Below are positions 11,822 to 20,324 of a stretch of 64,000 nucleotides of DNA, one piece after another. Both the position numbers and the translations under genes were made by a program. The stretch is from Natrinema marinum. GTDB taxonomy: Archaea > Halobacteriota > Halobacteria > Halobacteriales > Natrialbaceae. How positions within the stretch are numbered: position 1 is the stretch's first letter; each line of letters opens with the position of its first letter. The stretch is from positions 310,001 through 374,000 of the forward strand of contig NZ_CP100763.1 of the NCBI RefSeq assembly GCF_024296685.1, read 5' to 3'. The notes beneath the pieces are model-generated. The model made no database searches. It saw only the letters and a program-made list of their open reading frames with translations, and was not told the DNA's origin.

Positions 11822-14407
11822 CTACTGCTCGGCGTCGGAGCCGTCGAACGCAGCGGGCGCCTCGGGCTCGATATTCGCGAGTCGCATCGCGTTGCCGGTC
11901 ACGCCGAGGCTCATCCCCATGTCGCCGACGACGACCGCGTGGATCACCGTCACGATACCGAGGGGTGCGCCGACGGCGAGGACCGCCTTCACCGCCAGGC
12001 TCGCCCAGATGTTCTGCCGGATGACGCCGTTTGCCGTCCGCGAGAGCCGGTAGAGATACGGCAGGCGAGTGAGGTCGTCGCCCATCAGCGCCACGTCGGC
12101 CGTCTCGAGGGCCGTGTCCGTCCCCGCCGCGCCCATCGCGATGCCGATGTCGGCCGTCGCGAGCGCGGGCGCGTCGTTGATGCCGTCACCGAGCATGGCG
12201 ACGCTTCCCGCGTCGTCGGACTCGTCGTCGGCGCTTCGCGCTTCGCCGTCGAGTCGCCGGATCCACTCGAGTTTCTCGTCCGGCAACAACTCGGCGTGGA
12301 ACTCGTCGATTCCCACCCGATCGGCGATCGCGCGGGCGGTCCCCTCGTTGTCACCGGTGAGCATCACGACGCGGACCCCCGACTCCTGCAGTCGCGAGAC
12401 GGCCCACTCCGCTTCCGGTCGCACTCGGTCGGCGACGGCGACGACGCCAAGCGGGCCGTCCTCCGTGCCGACGACCACGACGGTCTTACCCTCGCTCTCG
12501 AGGCGCGGGACGACGTCCCGTAACACGTCCAGACAGCCGTCGCGGTCGCAATCCGGCCGCGAATCGCCGCCCGTCGACGCGGCCTCGAGCAGTTCCCCGC
12601 CGTCGGTCGTCGCGTGGGCGTGCTCTAAGTCCGCCAGCCCCTCGAAGAGGTCGGGTTTGCCGACGTAGTGCGTCTCGCCGTCGACGGCGGCGCGGACGCC
12701 CTTCCCGGTCAGCGCCTCGAAGTCGGACACGTCCGGCACGTCGGGCTCGAGCCCCCGCTCTTCGGCGAAGCCGACGATCGCGCGGCCGAGCGGGTGTTCG
12801 CTCCGGCGTTCGACCGCGCTCGCGCGCCGAAGGACATCGGTCTCGTCGGCCCCCTCGAGCGGGATCACGTCGGTCACCGACAGATCGCCGGTGGTGAGGG
12901 TCCCGGTCTTGTCGACCGCGAGCACGTCGCTCTCGGCGACCGCCTCGAGGTACCGGCCGCCCTTGATGAGAACGCCGTTGCGCGCCGCGCTGGTGATCCC
13001 GGAGACGACGCTGACGGGCGTCGAGATGACGAACGCGCAGGGACAGGCGATGACCAGCAGCGTCAGCCCGCGGAGGAACCACGTGTTCCACGATGCGCCG
13101 CCGAGTAGCGGCGGCCCGACGGCGACCGCGATCGCGAGCGCGACGACGATCGGCGTGTAGACGCTCGCGAAGCGATCGACGAACTGCTCGCGGTCCGTCC
13201 GCTCGCGTTCGGCGTCCTCGACCAGCCGGACGATCCGCGCGATCGTCGAGTCGCCGGCCGCGTGCTCGACCGCGACCTCGAGGTAGCCCGACTCGGCGAT
13301 GGTGCCGGCGAAAACCTCGTCGCCCGCCGCCTTGTCTGCGGGGACGCTCTCGCCCGTGATGGGCGACTCATCGATCGCGCTCTCGCCCTCTCGAATCGTC
13401 CCGTCCGCGGGGATCTTCTCGCCCGGCCGGACGACGACGGTGTCGCCGACCGCGAGGTCGTCGGCCGGAATCTCCTCCTCGGAACCGTCCTCGCGCTTGA
13501 CGGTCGCCGTCTCCGGTGAGAGATCCATTAGCTCCCGCAGGGAGTCTCGCGCCCGGTCCATCGAGTACGTCTCGAGTAACTCGGCGACGCTGAACAGGAC
13601 CGCGAGGGTCGCGCCCTCGAAGGGGTGGTGGGCGGCGACCGCGGCGACGATACCGACGCTCATCAGGAAGTCGATGTCGAGGCTCAGCGTCCGCGCGGAG
13701 TAGTAGCCGTTCCGGAAGATCGGCGCGCCTGCGACGGCCGCGGTGAGGACGAAAAGCAGCGTCGAGAGCTCGTAGCTCCGGCCGACGGCCGAGAACAGGG
13801 TCGGGTTCGACCCGGCGAAGACGAACTCGAGGGCCATCCCGGTGGTGACGACGACGGCACCGACAGCCGTGATGACCGCTCGGCGGCTCTTCCAGACGGG
13901 GTCGGCGTCGATCGGATCGCCCTCGCCGCCGACCGGCGTCGCGTCGTAGCCGGCTCCCTCGATCGCGGCGGTGACGGTCTCGGCGTCGGTCGCTTCGGCC
14001 ACCGCCACGGTCACGCGGCCCGACGCGGGCTGAGTCTCGATTTCGTCGACGCCGTCGACGCCCGCGAGGGCGTTCTCGACCTTGGTCGCACACGAGGCAC
14101 AGTCCATTCCCGGGACCGACACCGTTAGCTCGGCGTCCGCGTCCTCGCCTGCGATCTCGTAGCCGGCCGCACGGACCCGGTCACGGATCTCCCCGTCGCT
14201 CGTCCGCGCCGGATCGAACTCGACGACGAGGCGGCCGCTGGCCACGCGTGCGTCCAACTCCCCTATTCCCTCGAGTCGCTCGACGCTGTTGGTCACCTTG
14301 CCGGCGCAAGACGAACAGTCCATCTCGGGGACGCGAAGCTCGAGGGTTCGGCTCGTGTCGGACTCTCCGTCCCGATCGGGCGGCGTCGGTGGTGTCGAAT
14401 CACTCAT
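11822..14407 (-). CDS. Heavy-metal P1B-type ATPase with two HMA domains (Zn/Cd/Pb type)
   Basis: The 861-residue efflux pump has two N-terminal heavy-metal-associated domains with CxxC motifs (Cys31/34 and Cys103/106). The intramembrane CPC motif lies near residue 455 (ACPCAFVIS), the phosphorylated Asp near 497 in DKTGTLT, and the ATP-domain motifs MLTGDN and GDGINDAPAL near the C-terminus. The last membrane helix contains DMGMSLGVTGNAMRL. An Asp at that place marks the Zn2+/Cd2+/Pb2+ (P1B-2) subgroup and not Cu+ pumps. A stretch around residues 605-625 is rich in Asp, Cys and Gly (DCDRDGCLD), which may add metal sites. The gene starts 71 nt after the HTH_10 gene on the same strand. Confidence 0.92.
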   Translation of the reverse strand: MSDSTPPTPPDRDGESDTSRTLELRVPEMDCSSCAGKVTNSVERLEGIGELDARVASGRLVVEFDPARTSDGEIRDRVRAAGYEIAGEDADAELTVSVPGMDCASCATKVENALAGVDGVDEIETQPASGRVTVAVAEATDAETVTAAIEGAGYDATPVGGEGDPIDADPVWKSRRAVITAVGAVVVTTGMALEFVFAGSNPTLFSAVGRSYELSTLLFVLTAAVAGAPIFRNGYYSARTLSLDIDFLMSVGIVAAVAAHHPFEGATLAVLFSVAELLETYSMDRARDSLRELMDLSPETATVKREDGSEEEIPADDLAVGDTVVVRPGEKIPADGTIREGESAIDESPITGESVPADKAAGDEVFAGTIAESGYLEVAVEHAAGDSTIARIVRLVEDAERERTDREQFVDRFASVYTPIVVALAIAVAVGPPLLGGASWNTWFLRGLTLLVIACPCAFVISTPVSVVSGITSAARNGVLIKGGRYLEAVAESDVLAVDKTGTLTTGDLSVTDVIPLEGADETDVLRRASAVERRSEHPLGRAIVGFAEERGLEPDVPDVSDFEALTGKGVRAAVDGETHYVGKPDLFEGLADLEHAHATTDGGELLEAASTGGDSRPDCDRDGCLDVLRDVVPRLESEGKTVVVVGTEDGPLGVVAVADRVRPEAEWAVSRLQESGVRVVMLTGDNEGTARAIADRVGIDEFHAELLPDEKLEWIRRLDGEARSADDESDDAGSVAMLGDGINDAPALATADIGIAMGAAGTDTALETADVALMGDDLTRLPYLYRLSRTANGVIRQNIWASLAVKAVLAVGAPLGIVTVIHAVVVGDMGMSLGVTGNAMRLANIEPEAPAAFDGSDAEQ

Positions 14408-14478
14408 TACTCCGTTGTAAGTACTCGTTCCCCATACGGGTTATTCGGCGTGCGCCAACTCGACCGTCGGCGCGACGC

Positions 14479-15222
14479 TCAGCGACCGGCCGCGAGCGCC
14501 TCGAGCGAGTCGCCGTCGACGAACGCCGTCGCGAGGCTCGCTTCGGCCCGTCGAAGCCGATAGGAGAGCGTCGATCGCGGAATCTCGAGCACGTCGGCGA
14601 GGTCGGAGAGGTCGATCCGGCGCGGCGTCTCGTAGTAGCCGCGCTCGACCGCCGCGCGGAGCGCGTCTCGCTGTTCGGGCGGGAGTTCGTCGTCCGACTC
14701 GAATCGATCGCGGTCCGGATCGAGGTCCGTCAGCCGGAGCATCTCCATTCCGGTACACTCGCCGACTTCCTCGCCGAGCGCGTCGAAGAAGTCGTGAATC
14801 GGCGCGTCGCTCCCGAGGACAATCCGCCAGCGGTAGCGCCGTCCCTCGCGGTAGGTCTCGAACAGCAGTCCCTCGCCGATGTACTCGAGCGCGAGGTGGG
14901 GAACCGACGTGCAGACGTCGGTGCGATCCCAGTAGGTGTAGACGACGAGTTCGTCGCTCGAGCGGTCGAGAATCTGAGTCTCGCAGTCGGCTCCGCAGTC
15001 GTCTCGAACGAGGCAGTCCGCGCAGTACGCCGGCTCGCGATAGGCCGCCTCGAGGGCCTCGATCCCCGCTTCGGAGCCGGTCGCGTGGTCGACCCGCCAG
15101 AGGCTCTCGGGAGTGACGTGACACGACAGCGATCGAACCGTCGTGTCCGGGTTGGCCTCGAGCACGTCCGCGACCGGGTTCGTTCCGGGATCGTACTCGA
15201 GGGCGAAGACGAACTCTCTCAT
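14479..15222 (-). CDS. HTH_10 (bacterio-opsin activator-type) regulator with Cys-rich motif
   Basis: The C-terminal part of this 247-residue protein (about 185-240) is the archaeal HTH_10 DNA-binding domain (DLADVLEIPRSTLSYRLRRAE). The N-terminal part resembles the Bat-type sensor region and carries a cluster Cys67-x2-Cys70-x5-Cys76-x3-Cys80, plus Cys34-His35. Such a cluster could bind a metal ion. It lies directly upstream of the metal ATPase on the same strand, so it is a likely regulator of metal efflux; that role is inference. The CPBP gene is divergent, starting 105 bases away. Confidence 0.82.
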   Translation of the reverse strand: MREFVFALEYDPGTNPVADVLEANPDTTVRSLSCHVTPESLWRVDHATGSEAGIEALEAAYREPAYCADCLVRDDCGADCETQILDRSSDELVVYTYWDRTDVCTSVPHLALEYIGEGLLFETYREGRRYRWRIVLGSDAPIHDFFDALGEEVGECTGMEMLRLTDLDPDRDRFESDDELPPEQRDALRAAVERGYYETPRRIDLSDLADVLEIPRSTLSYRLRRAEASLATAFVDGDSLEALAAGR

Positions 15223-15327
15223 TGCGAACGGGTAGGACCCGACGCGACAAAGGGCTTCCCGACGCTCGCCGAGCCTCTCGTTCGCGCACGGCGACTTTTA
15301 TCGTCGTGGAGCGATATCTATCGCCGA

Positions 15328-16146
15328 ATGGACTCTCACGCTGACAGTCAGCGAGCGACCGGGACCACGCCGAGTGTTACGATCCGTCGATTCGGCGTCC
15401 TGTTCGCGGTCGGTCTGTTGGGAATCGTCGCGCTCGCGGTCACGACGCCTGCGCAACTCGAGGCGGTCCCCGACGCGCCGGCCGTTCCCACGGCGGTCCT
15501 CGTCGTCGCGGTGATCGTCCAGTCCTCGGTCCTCCTCGCGATTGCGGTGTTGATCGGCTGTTATGCCGCACCGCGACTCGGGCTTCGCTCGCACCTGCTC
15601 GAGCGCGTCTCCGAGGGAACGCCCATCGGCCCGAACCTCCGCGCCGATCTCCCGACCGCGCTCGGCCTCGGGGCCGTCGCCGGACTGGTGATCGTCCTCG
15701 CGGAGGCCGTCTTCGCCCCCGCGATCCCGGCCGATGCGGGGGCCACCGAGGCGACCGTCGGCGCGGTGCTCTCGAGTTTGCCGGTCCGATTCCTCTACGG
15801 CGGGCTGACCGAGGAACTGCTCCTGCGCTGGGGGTTCCTGTCACTGGTCGCGTTCGCCCTCTGGAAGACGGTCGGCCGTGGGACGGATCGCCCGTCCGAC
15901 CGGCTGCTGGCGACGGCGGTCGTCGTCGCGGCGGTCGTCTTCGGCCTCGGCCACCTTCCCGCGGCGTCGACCACCTACGGCGGGCTCACTCCGGCCGTCG
16001 TCGCGTGGATTATCGCCGGCAACACGATCGGTGGTCTGGCGTACGGCTGGCTGTTCTGGCGACGGAGCCTCGAGGCGGCCATGATCGGTCACATGGCCAC
16101 GCACGTGATCTTCGTCGCGCTGTCGCTGGTGATCGTCGTCGCTTGA
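15328..16146 (+). CDS. CPBP family intramembrane metalloprotease
   Basis: The 272-residue protein has about eight hydrophobic segments and the CPBP (type II CAAX prenyl endopeptidase) motifs: EELLLRWG (EExxxR), FGLGHLP (FxxxH) and a final HMATHVIF. These residues form the glutamate-type metalloprotease site within the membrane. The physiological substrate in archaea is unknown. The start at 15328 is the first ATG after a TATA-like TTTTATCG (about 15295-15302). Upstream in-frame sequence overlaps the divergent regulator and is rejected. Confidence 0.88.
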   Translation: MDSHADSQRATGTTPSVTIRRFGVLFAVGLLGIVALAVTTPAQLEAVPDAPAVPTAVLVVAVIVQSSVLLAIAVLIGCYAAPRLGLRSHLLERVSEGTPIGPNLRADLPTALGLGAVAGLVIVLAEAVFAPAIPADAGATEATVGAVLSSLPVRFLYGGLTEELLLRWGFLSLVAFALWKTVGRGTDRPSDRLLATAVVVAAVVFGLGHLPAASTTYGGLTPAVVAWIIAGNTIGGLAYGWLFWRRSLEAAMIGHMATHVIFVALSLVIVVA

Positions 16147-16336
16147 AACCAAAACGACGGAGACCGGTGGCCGAGAGCGCGGCTCGAACGACAGTGAGAG
16201 TCGCGCGATCCGGGGAAGGGCAGGCCGCTGCCTGATTACGACCGCGAGCGAGGCCGAAAGACGAGCGAGCGGGCCGACGACCGATGTGAAGAGCGCGTTG
16301 CGCTCGAAACGGAGGGAGGAGTGCTTTTCATCAACG

Positions 16337-16377
16337 TTTTGCCGAGGGCGCGGCTTCGCCGCGCCCGCAGCGCAAAA
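16337..16377. repeat. Strong TTC-loop palindrome between convergent genes (possible terminator)
   Basis: GGGCGCGGC-TTC-GCCGCGCCC (16346-16366) is a perfect 9-bp stem. It sits inside an outer TTTTGC / GCAAAA pair (16337-16342 and 16372-16377). It lies just past the 3' end of the minus-strand acyl-CoA dehydrogenase and faces the end of the CPBP gene. It could stop transcription from both sides. It shares the TTC loop with two hairpins at 38962-39014. Confidence 0.55.
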
Positions 16378-16382
16378 GGTTG

Positions 16383-17528
16383 TTAGTCGTCTAGGAGTTC
16401 CCGCGCGATGACGTTCTTCTGGATCTCGGTGGTGCCCTCGTAGATCTGGGTGATCTTCGAGTCTCGGTAGAACCGCTCGACGGGGAAGTCGTTGACGTAG
16501 CCGGCACCGCCGTGGATCTGGACGGCCTCGTTGGCGACGTCGACGGCGACGCGGGAGGCGTACTCCTTGGCCATCGACGCGCCCATGGTGATGTCGTTGC
16601 CCTGATCGACGTTCCAAGCGGCCTTGTAGGTCAGGTTGCGCGCGGCCTCGGTCTTGGTCGCCATGTCGGCGAGCTTGTGCTGGATGGCCTGGAAGTCCGA
16701 GATGGGCTGGTCGAACTGTTCGCGGTCCTGCGCGTAGTCGAGGGCGGCTTCGAGCGCGCCCTTCGCGATGCCAACCCCCTGTGCGGCGACGCCGGCGCGG
16801 GTGGCGTCGAAGAACTGCATCTGCTGGAGGAAGGCGGCGTCCTCGTCGCCGACGAGGTTCTCCTCGGGGACGCGGACGTCGTCGAAGATGAGTTCGGCGG
16901 TGTCGGAGGCGCGGATGCCGAGCTTGCCCGTGATCTTGTCCGAAGAGAACCCGTCGCGGTCGGATTCGACGATGATCTGGCTGAAGCCGCCGTACCGGCT
17001 GTCCGCGTCGGGGTCGGTCTTACAGAGGACGACGAAGAAGTCGCCGACGGTGCCGTTGGTGATCCACATCTTGTTGCCGTTGATCACCCACTCGTCGCCG
17101 TCTTTCTCGGCGCGAGTCGAGACCGACGAGACATCCGAGCCCGTGTCGGGTTCGGAAATCGCAGCGCCGGAGATCTTCTCGCCCATCGCGACGGGCTCTA
17201 AGAAGCGCTCCTTCTGGTCTTCGGTCCCGAACTCGCGGATGGCCTCGGTCCCGAACGAACAGGCCAGAATCGAGAGCGCGATCCCGGGGTCGTGGGAGAA
17301 CAGCTCCTCCGAGATGATGATCGACTCGAGGGTCGAGTAGCCGGCACCGCCGTACTCGATCGGGATCGAGGAGCCGACCAGGCCCATCTCGGCGGCCTTG
17401 TCGACGATCTCGTGGGGGAACTTCTCTTCGGTGTCGTACTCCTCCGCGTTGGGGACGATCTCGTTCTCGGCAAATCGGCGGACTTCGTCGCGGATCTGCT
17501 GCTGTTCTTCGCTGAGTCCGAATTCCAT
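16383..17528 (-). CDS. Acyl-CoA dehydrogenase
   Basis: This 381-residue FAD enzyme has the normal length of short/medium-chain acyl-CoA dehydrogenases. Visible motifs are the FAD/substrate segment GAAISEPDTGSDVSSV, WVINGNKMWITNG, the Arg-containing QDREQFDQPISDFQAIQHKLA, the signature QIHGGAGYVNDFPVERFYRD and the catalytic Glu in QIYEGTTEIQKNV. It makes the first oxidation of fatty-acid beta-oxidation and passes electrons to ETF. It is divergent from the fused hydratase/dehydrogenase gene, an arrangement that suggests co-regulation. Confidence 0.94.
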   Translation of the reverse strand: MEFGLSEEQQQIRDEVRRFAENEIVPNAEEYDTEEKFPHEIVDKAAEMGLVGSSIPIEYGGAGYSTLESIIISEELFSHDPGIALSILACSFGTEAIREFGTEDQKERFLEPVAMGEKISGAAISEPDTGSDVSSVSTRAEKDGDEWVINGNKMWITNGTVGDFFVVLCKTDPDADSRYGGFSQIIVESDRDGFSSDKITGKLGIRASDTAELIFDDVRVPEENLVGDEDAAFLQQMQFFDATRAGVAAQGVGIAKGALEAALDYAQDREQFDQPISDFQAIQHKLADMATKTEAARNLTYKAAWNVDQGNDITMGASMAKEYASRVAVDVANEAVQIHGGAGYVNDFPVERFYRDSKITQIYEGTTEIQKNVIARELLDD

Positions 17529-17549
17529 GGTCGTTCCTTACTATCCGAG

Positions 17550-17557
17550 CGATAAAG
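17550..17557 (-). promoter_or_regulatory. TATA-like box of the acyl-CoA dehydrogenase
   Basis: On the minus strand the box reads CTTTATCG and is centred 26 nt before the ATG at 17528, which gives a leaderless message. A second TATA-like GATAATAG (17599-17606) faces the opposite way for the divergent gene. Confidence 0.6.
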
Positions 17558-17643
17558 AGCTTTGTAACCGTGGATGAACTGAATTATAGTTTCTAGTCGA
17601 TAATAGGGAAACGTTGAAACGGGGCCACATGGGATTTTCGACT

Positions 17644-19617
17644 ATGGATCTCGAGGATATCAACACCATCACAGTTCTGGGTGCGGGAAACATGGGCCAC
17701 GGTATCACGGAGGTCGCCGCGATGGCGGGCTACGACGTGGTCATGCGCGACATCAAAGACGAGTTCGTCCAGAACGGCTACGAGCAGATCGAGTGGTCGC
17801 TCGAGAAACTCGCCGAGAACGACCGGCTCACCGATGAGGAAGCCGAGGCGGCGCTCGAGCGCGTGACGCCGGTCGTCGACATGGAAGCGGCCGTCGCCGA
17901 TGCCGACGTCGTCATCGAGGCCGTTCCCGAGCAGATGGAGATCAAGAAAGACGTCTACGGCGAACTCGAGGAGTACGCCCCCGACCGCGCGGTGTTCGCG
18001 ACGAACACCTCGAGCCTCTCGATCACCGAACTGGCGGACGTGACCGAGCGCCCCGAGCGGTTCTGCGGGATGCACTTCTTCAACCCGCCGGTCCGGATGC
18101 AGCTGGTCGAAGTGATCTCGGGCGCTGAAACGGCCGAGGAGACGCTCGAGTTGATCGAGGGCCTCGCTGCGGAGCTCGGGAAGACGCCGGTTCGCGTCCG
18201 CAAGGACTCGCCGGGCTTCATCGTCAACCGCATCCTCGTGCCGCTGATGAACGAGGCCTGCTGGCTCGTCGGCGAGGGCGAGTCCACCATCGCCGAGGTC
18301 GATTCGACGACGAAGTACGGGCTCGGGCTACCGATGGGCAGCTTCGAACTCGGCGACCAGGTCGGTAACGACGTGAGCTATCACGTCCTCGAGTACATGC
18401 ACGAGGTGCTGGGCGAGGCCTACGAGCCGGCGCCGCTGCTCGAGGAGACGGTCGAGAACGAGGAACTCGGCAAGAAGACTGGCAAAGGCTTCTACGACTA
18501 CGAGGACGGCGACGGGGCACAGATCCCGACCGATCAGCAGTCCGAACTCGTCGAGAAGCGACTGCTCGCGATCGTCGCGAACGAGGCCGCGAAGCTGATC
18601 GGCGGCGACGTCGCGCCGCCCGAATCGATCGACGAGGCGGTGAAGCTAGGCGCCGGCTTCCCCGACGGCCCGGTCGCGATGGTCGACGACTACGGGCTCG
18701 ATCGGCTCCACGAGGCCCTCGAGGCGGCCTACGAGGAGACCGGCCACGAGCGGTACGCGCCCGCGGATTACCTCGCGGAGCGCGCCGAGGACGGCGGATT
18801 CTACGGGGACGGTGAAGCGTCCGACGAGATCGACTTCGAAACGGTACGGATCGAGTACCCCGGCGATATGGTCGGGCACATCGTTCTCGATCGGCCCCAC
18901 CGGATGAACACCATCAGCGACACGCTCCTCGAGGAGCTCTCGACCGCGATCGAGACCCTCGAGGACGACGATGACGTGCGCGCGATTCTCATTACGGGCG
19001 AGGGTGAGCAGGCGTTCTCCGCGGGTGCGGACGTCCAGAGCATGGCCGGCAGCGGTGCTGACCCACTCGAGGGGCAGGAACTGTCGCGGCTGGGCCAGTC
19101 GACGTTCGGCGAACTCGAGGCCTGCGACCTGCCCGTCGTCGCCGGGATCGACGGCTTCTGTCTCGGTGGCGGGATGGAGCTTGCGACCTGTGCCGACTTG
19201 CGGATCGCCAGCGAGCGCTCGGAGTTCGGCCAGCCGGAATTGAATCTCGGGCTCATTCCCGGCTGGGGCGGCACGCAGCGACTCAAGCACGTCGTCGGCG
19301 AGGGCCGCGCGAAGGAGATCATCCTCACCGCAGAGCGCTACGACGCGGCGACGATGGCCGACTACGGCTTCGTCAACGAGGTCGTCGACAGCGACGACCT
19401 CGCCGATCGCGCGCTCGAGCAAGCGACCGACCTCGCCGGCGGGCCGCCGATCGCACAGACGTTCACCAAGCGCGCGATGCTCGCGGGGCGCGACGACACG
19501 GAGTCCGGCCTCGAGTACGAGGCCTCCGCGTTCGGCCACCTGATGGCGACCGACGACCTCGTGGAAGGTATCACGGCGTTCATGGAGGGCGAGGAGCCGG
19601 AGTTCGAAGGGAGCTAG
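17644..19617 (+). CDS. 3-hydroxyacyl-CoA dehydrogenase/enoyl-CoA hydratase fusion
   Basis: This 657-residue bifunctional beta-oxidation enzyme begins with the NAD-binding Rossmann motif (TVLGAGNMGHGITEVAA). The hydroxyacyl-CoA dehydrogenase catalytic region follows (FCGMHFFNPPVRMQLVEV and KDSPGFIVNRIL). From about residue 400 there is a crotonase domain (FSAGADVQSMAG; LPVVAGIDGFCLGGGMELA; Glu in FGQPELNLGLIPGWGG). The order dehydrogenase-then-hydratase is opposite to bacterial FadB. ATGs also occur at 17629 and here at 17644. The TATA box at 17599-17606 would put the transcript start near 17629, but the intervening codons (GGA, TTT, ACT) are atypical, so 17644 is preferred. Confidence 0.92.
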   Translation: MDLEDINTITVLGAGNMGHGITEVAAMAGYDVVMRDIKDEFVQNGYEQIEWSLEKLAENDRLTDEEAEAALERVTPVVDMEAAVADADVVIEAVPEQMEIKKDVYGELEEYAPDRAVFATNTSSLSITELADVTERPERFCGMHFFNPPVRMQLVEVISGAETAEETLELIEGLAAELGKTPVRVRKDSPGFIVNRILVPLMNEACWLVGEGESTIAEVDSTTKYGLGLPMGSFELGDQVGNDVSYHVLEYMHEVLGEAYEPAPLLEETVENEELGKKTGKGFYDYEDGDGAQIPTDQQSELVEKRLLAIVANEAAKLIGGDVAPPESIDEAVKLGAGFPDGPVAMVDDYGLDRLHEALEAAYEETGHERYAPADYLAERAEDGGFYGDGEASDEIDFETVRIEYPGDMVGHIVLDRPHRMNTISDTLLEELSTAIETLEDDDDVRAILITGEGEQAFSAGADVQSMAGSGADPLEGQELSRLGQSTFGELEACDLPVVAGIDGFCLGGGMELATCADLRIASERSEFGQPELNLGLIPGWGGTQRLKHVVGEGRAKEIILTAERYDAATMADYGFVNEVVDSDDLADRALEQATDLAGGPPIAQTFTKRAMLAGRDDTESGLEYEASAFGHLMATDDLVEGITAFMEGEEPEFEGS

Positions 19618-19751
19618 ACGGCCCGACCGAACCAGCATTGTTGTTCGCGACACGTTCTCGAACGTTGACAGTTGGTCGCGAGATTTATCATGCAGAGGTA
19701 CCATTGGTGACGCGTGGCTGTAATCGATGCAACGAACAGAGGGGGTACCCG

Positions 19752-20324
19752 ATGACTGACGGGCCCGAAATACTCGTCGTCGACGACGAAGCCCGACTCG
19801 CGGACCTGTTCGCCGCGTGGCTCCAGAGCGAGTGGAACGTCGAGACGGCATACGACGGAGAGGAAGCGCTCGAGAAGATGGCCGACTCCGTCGAGGTCGT
19901 CCTCCTGGACCGGCGAATGCCGGGGCTCTCCGGCGACGAAGTCCTCGAGGAGATCCGCGACCGGGAACACGATTCGCGGGTCGTCATGGTAACGGCGGTC
20001 GATCCCGACTTCGACATCATCGAGATGGGATTCGACGATTATCTCGTCAAGCCGGTCTCGAAGGACGAACTCGTCGAGATGGTCGACGATGTCGCCGACC
20101 GCTCGGACTACGAGTCGGATATTCAGGAGTACTACGCGCTCGTGTCGAAGAAGGCCCTGCTGGAGTCCGAGAAGGCCGACCGCGAACTCGCGGACAACGA
20201 AGAGTATCAGGAGCTCTGTGAACACGTCGACGACCTCGAGCAACGGGTCGACGAGACGGTTTCCGGCATGTCCTCCCACGACGACTTCGTCGGCGCGTTT
20301 CAGGACCTCCAATCGGAGCACTAA
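19752..20324 (+). CDS. HalX-type response regulator
   Basis: The 190-residue protein has an N-terminal receiver domain with acidic pocket (VDDE), phospho-acceptor Asp in VVLLDRRMPGLSG, Thr/Ser switch (MVTAVDPD) and Lys in YLVKPVSKDEL. After residue about 115 comes a helical, coiled-coil-like HalX domain (KKALLESEKADRELADNEEYQEL) and not a DNA-binding domain. This architecture is common in haloarchaea and its output is unknown. It converges with the histidine kinase at 20321-22279, overlapping it by four bases at the stop codons, so the two may be a functional pair. Confidence 0.88.
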   Translation: MTDGPEILVVDDEARLADLFAAWLQSEWNVETAYDGEEALEKMADSVEVVLLDRRMPGLSGDEVLEEIRDREHDSRVVMVTAVDPDFDIIEMGFDDYLVKPVSKDELVEMVDDVADRSDYESDIQEYYALVSKKALLESEKADRELADNEEYQELCEHVDDLEQRVDETVSGMSSHDDFVGAFQDLQSEH

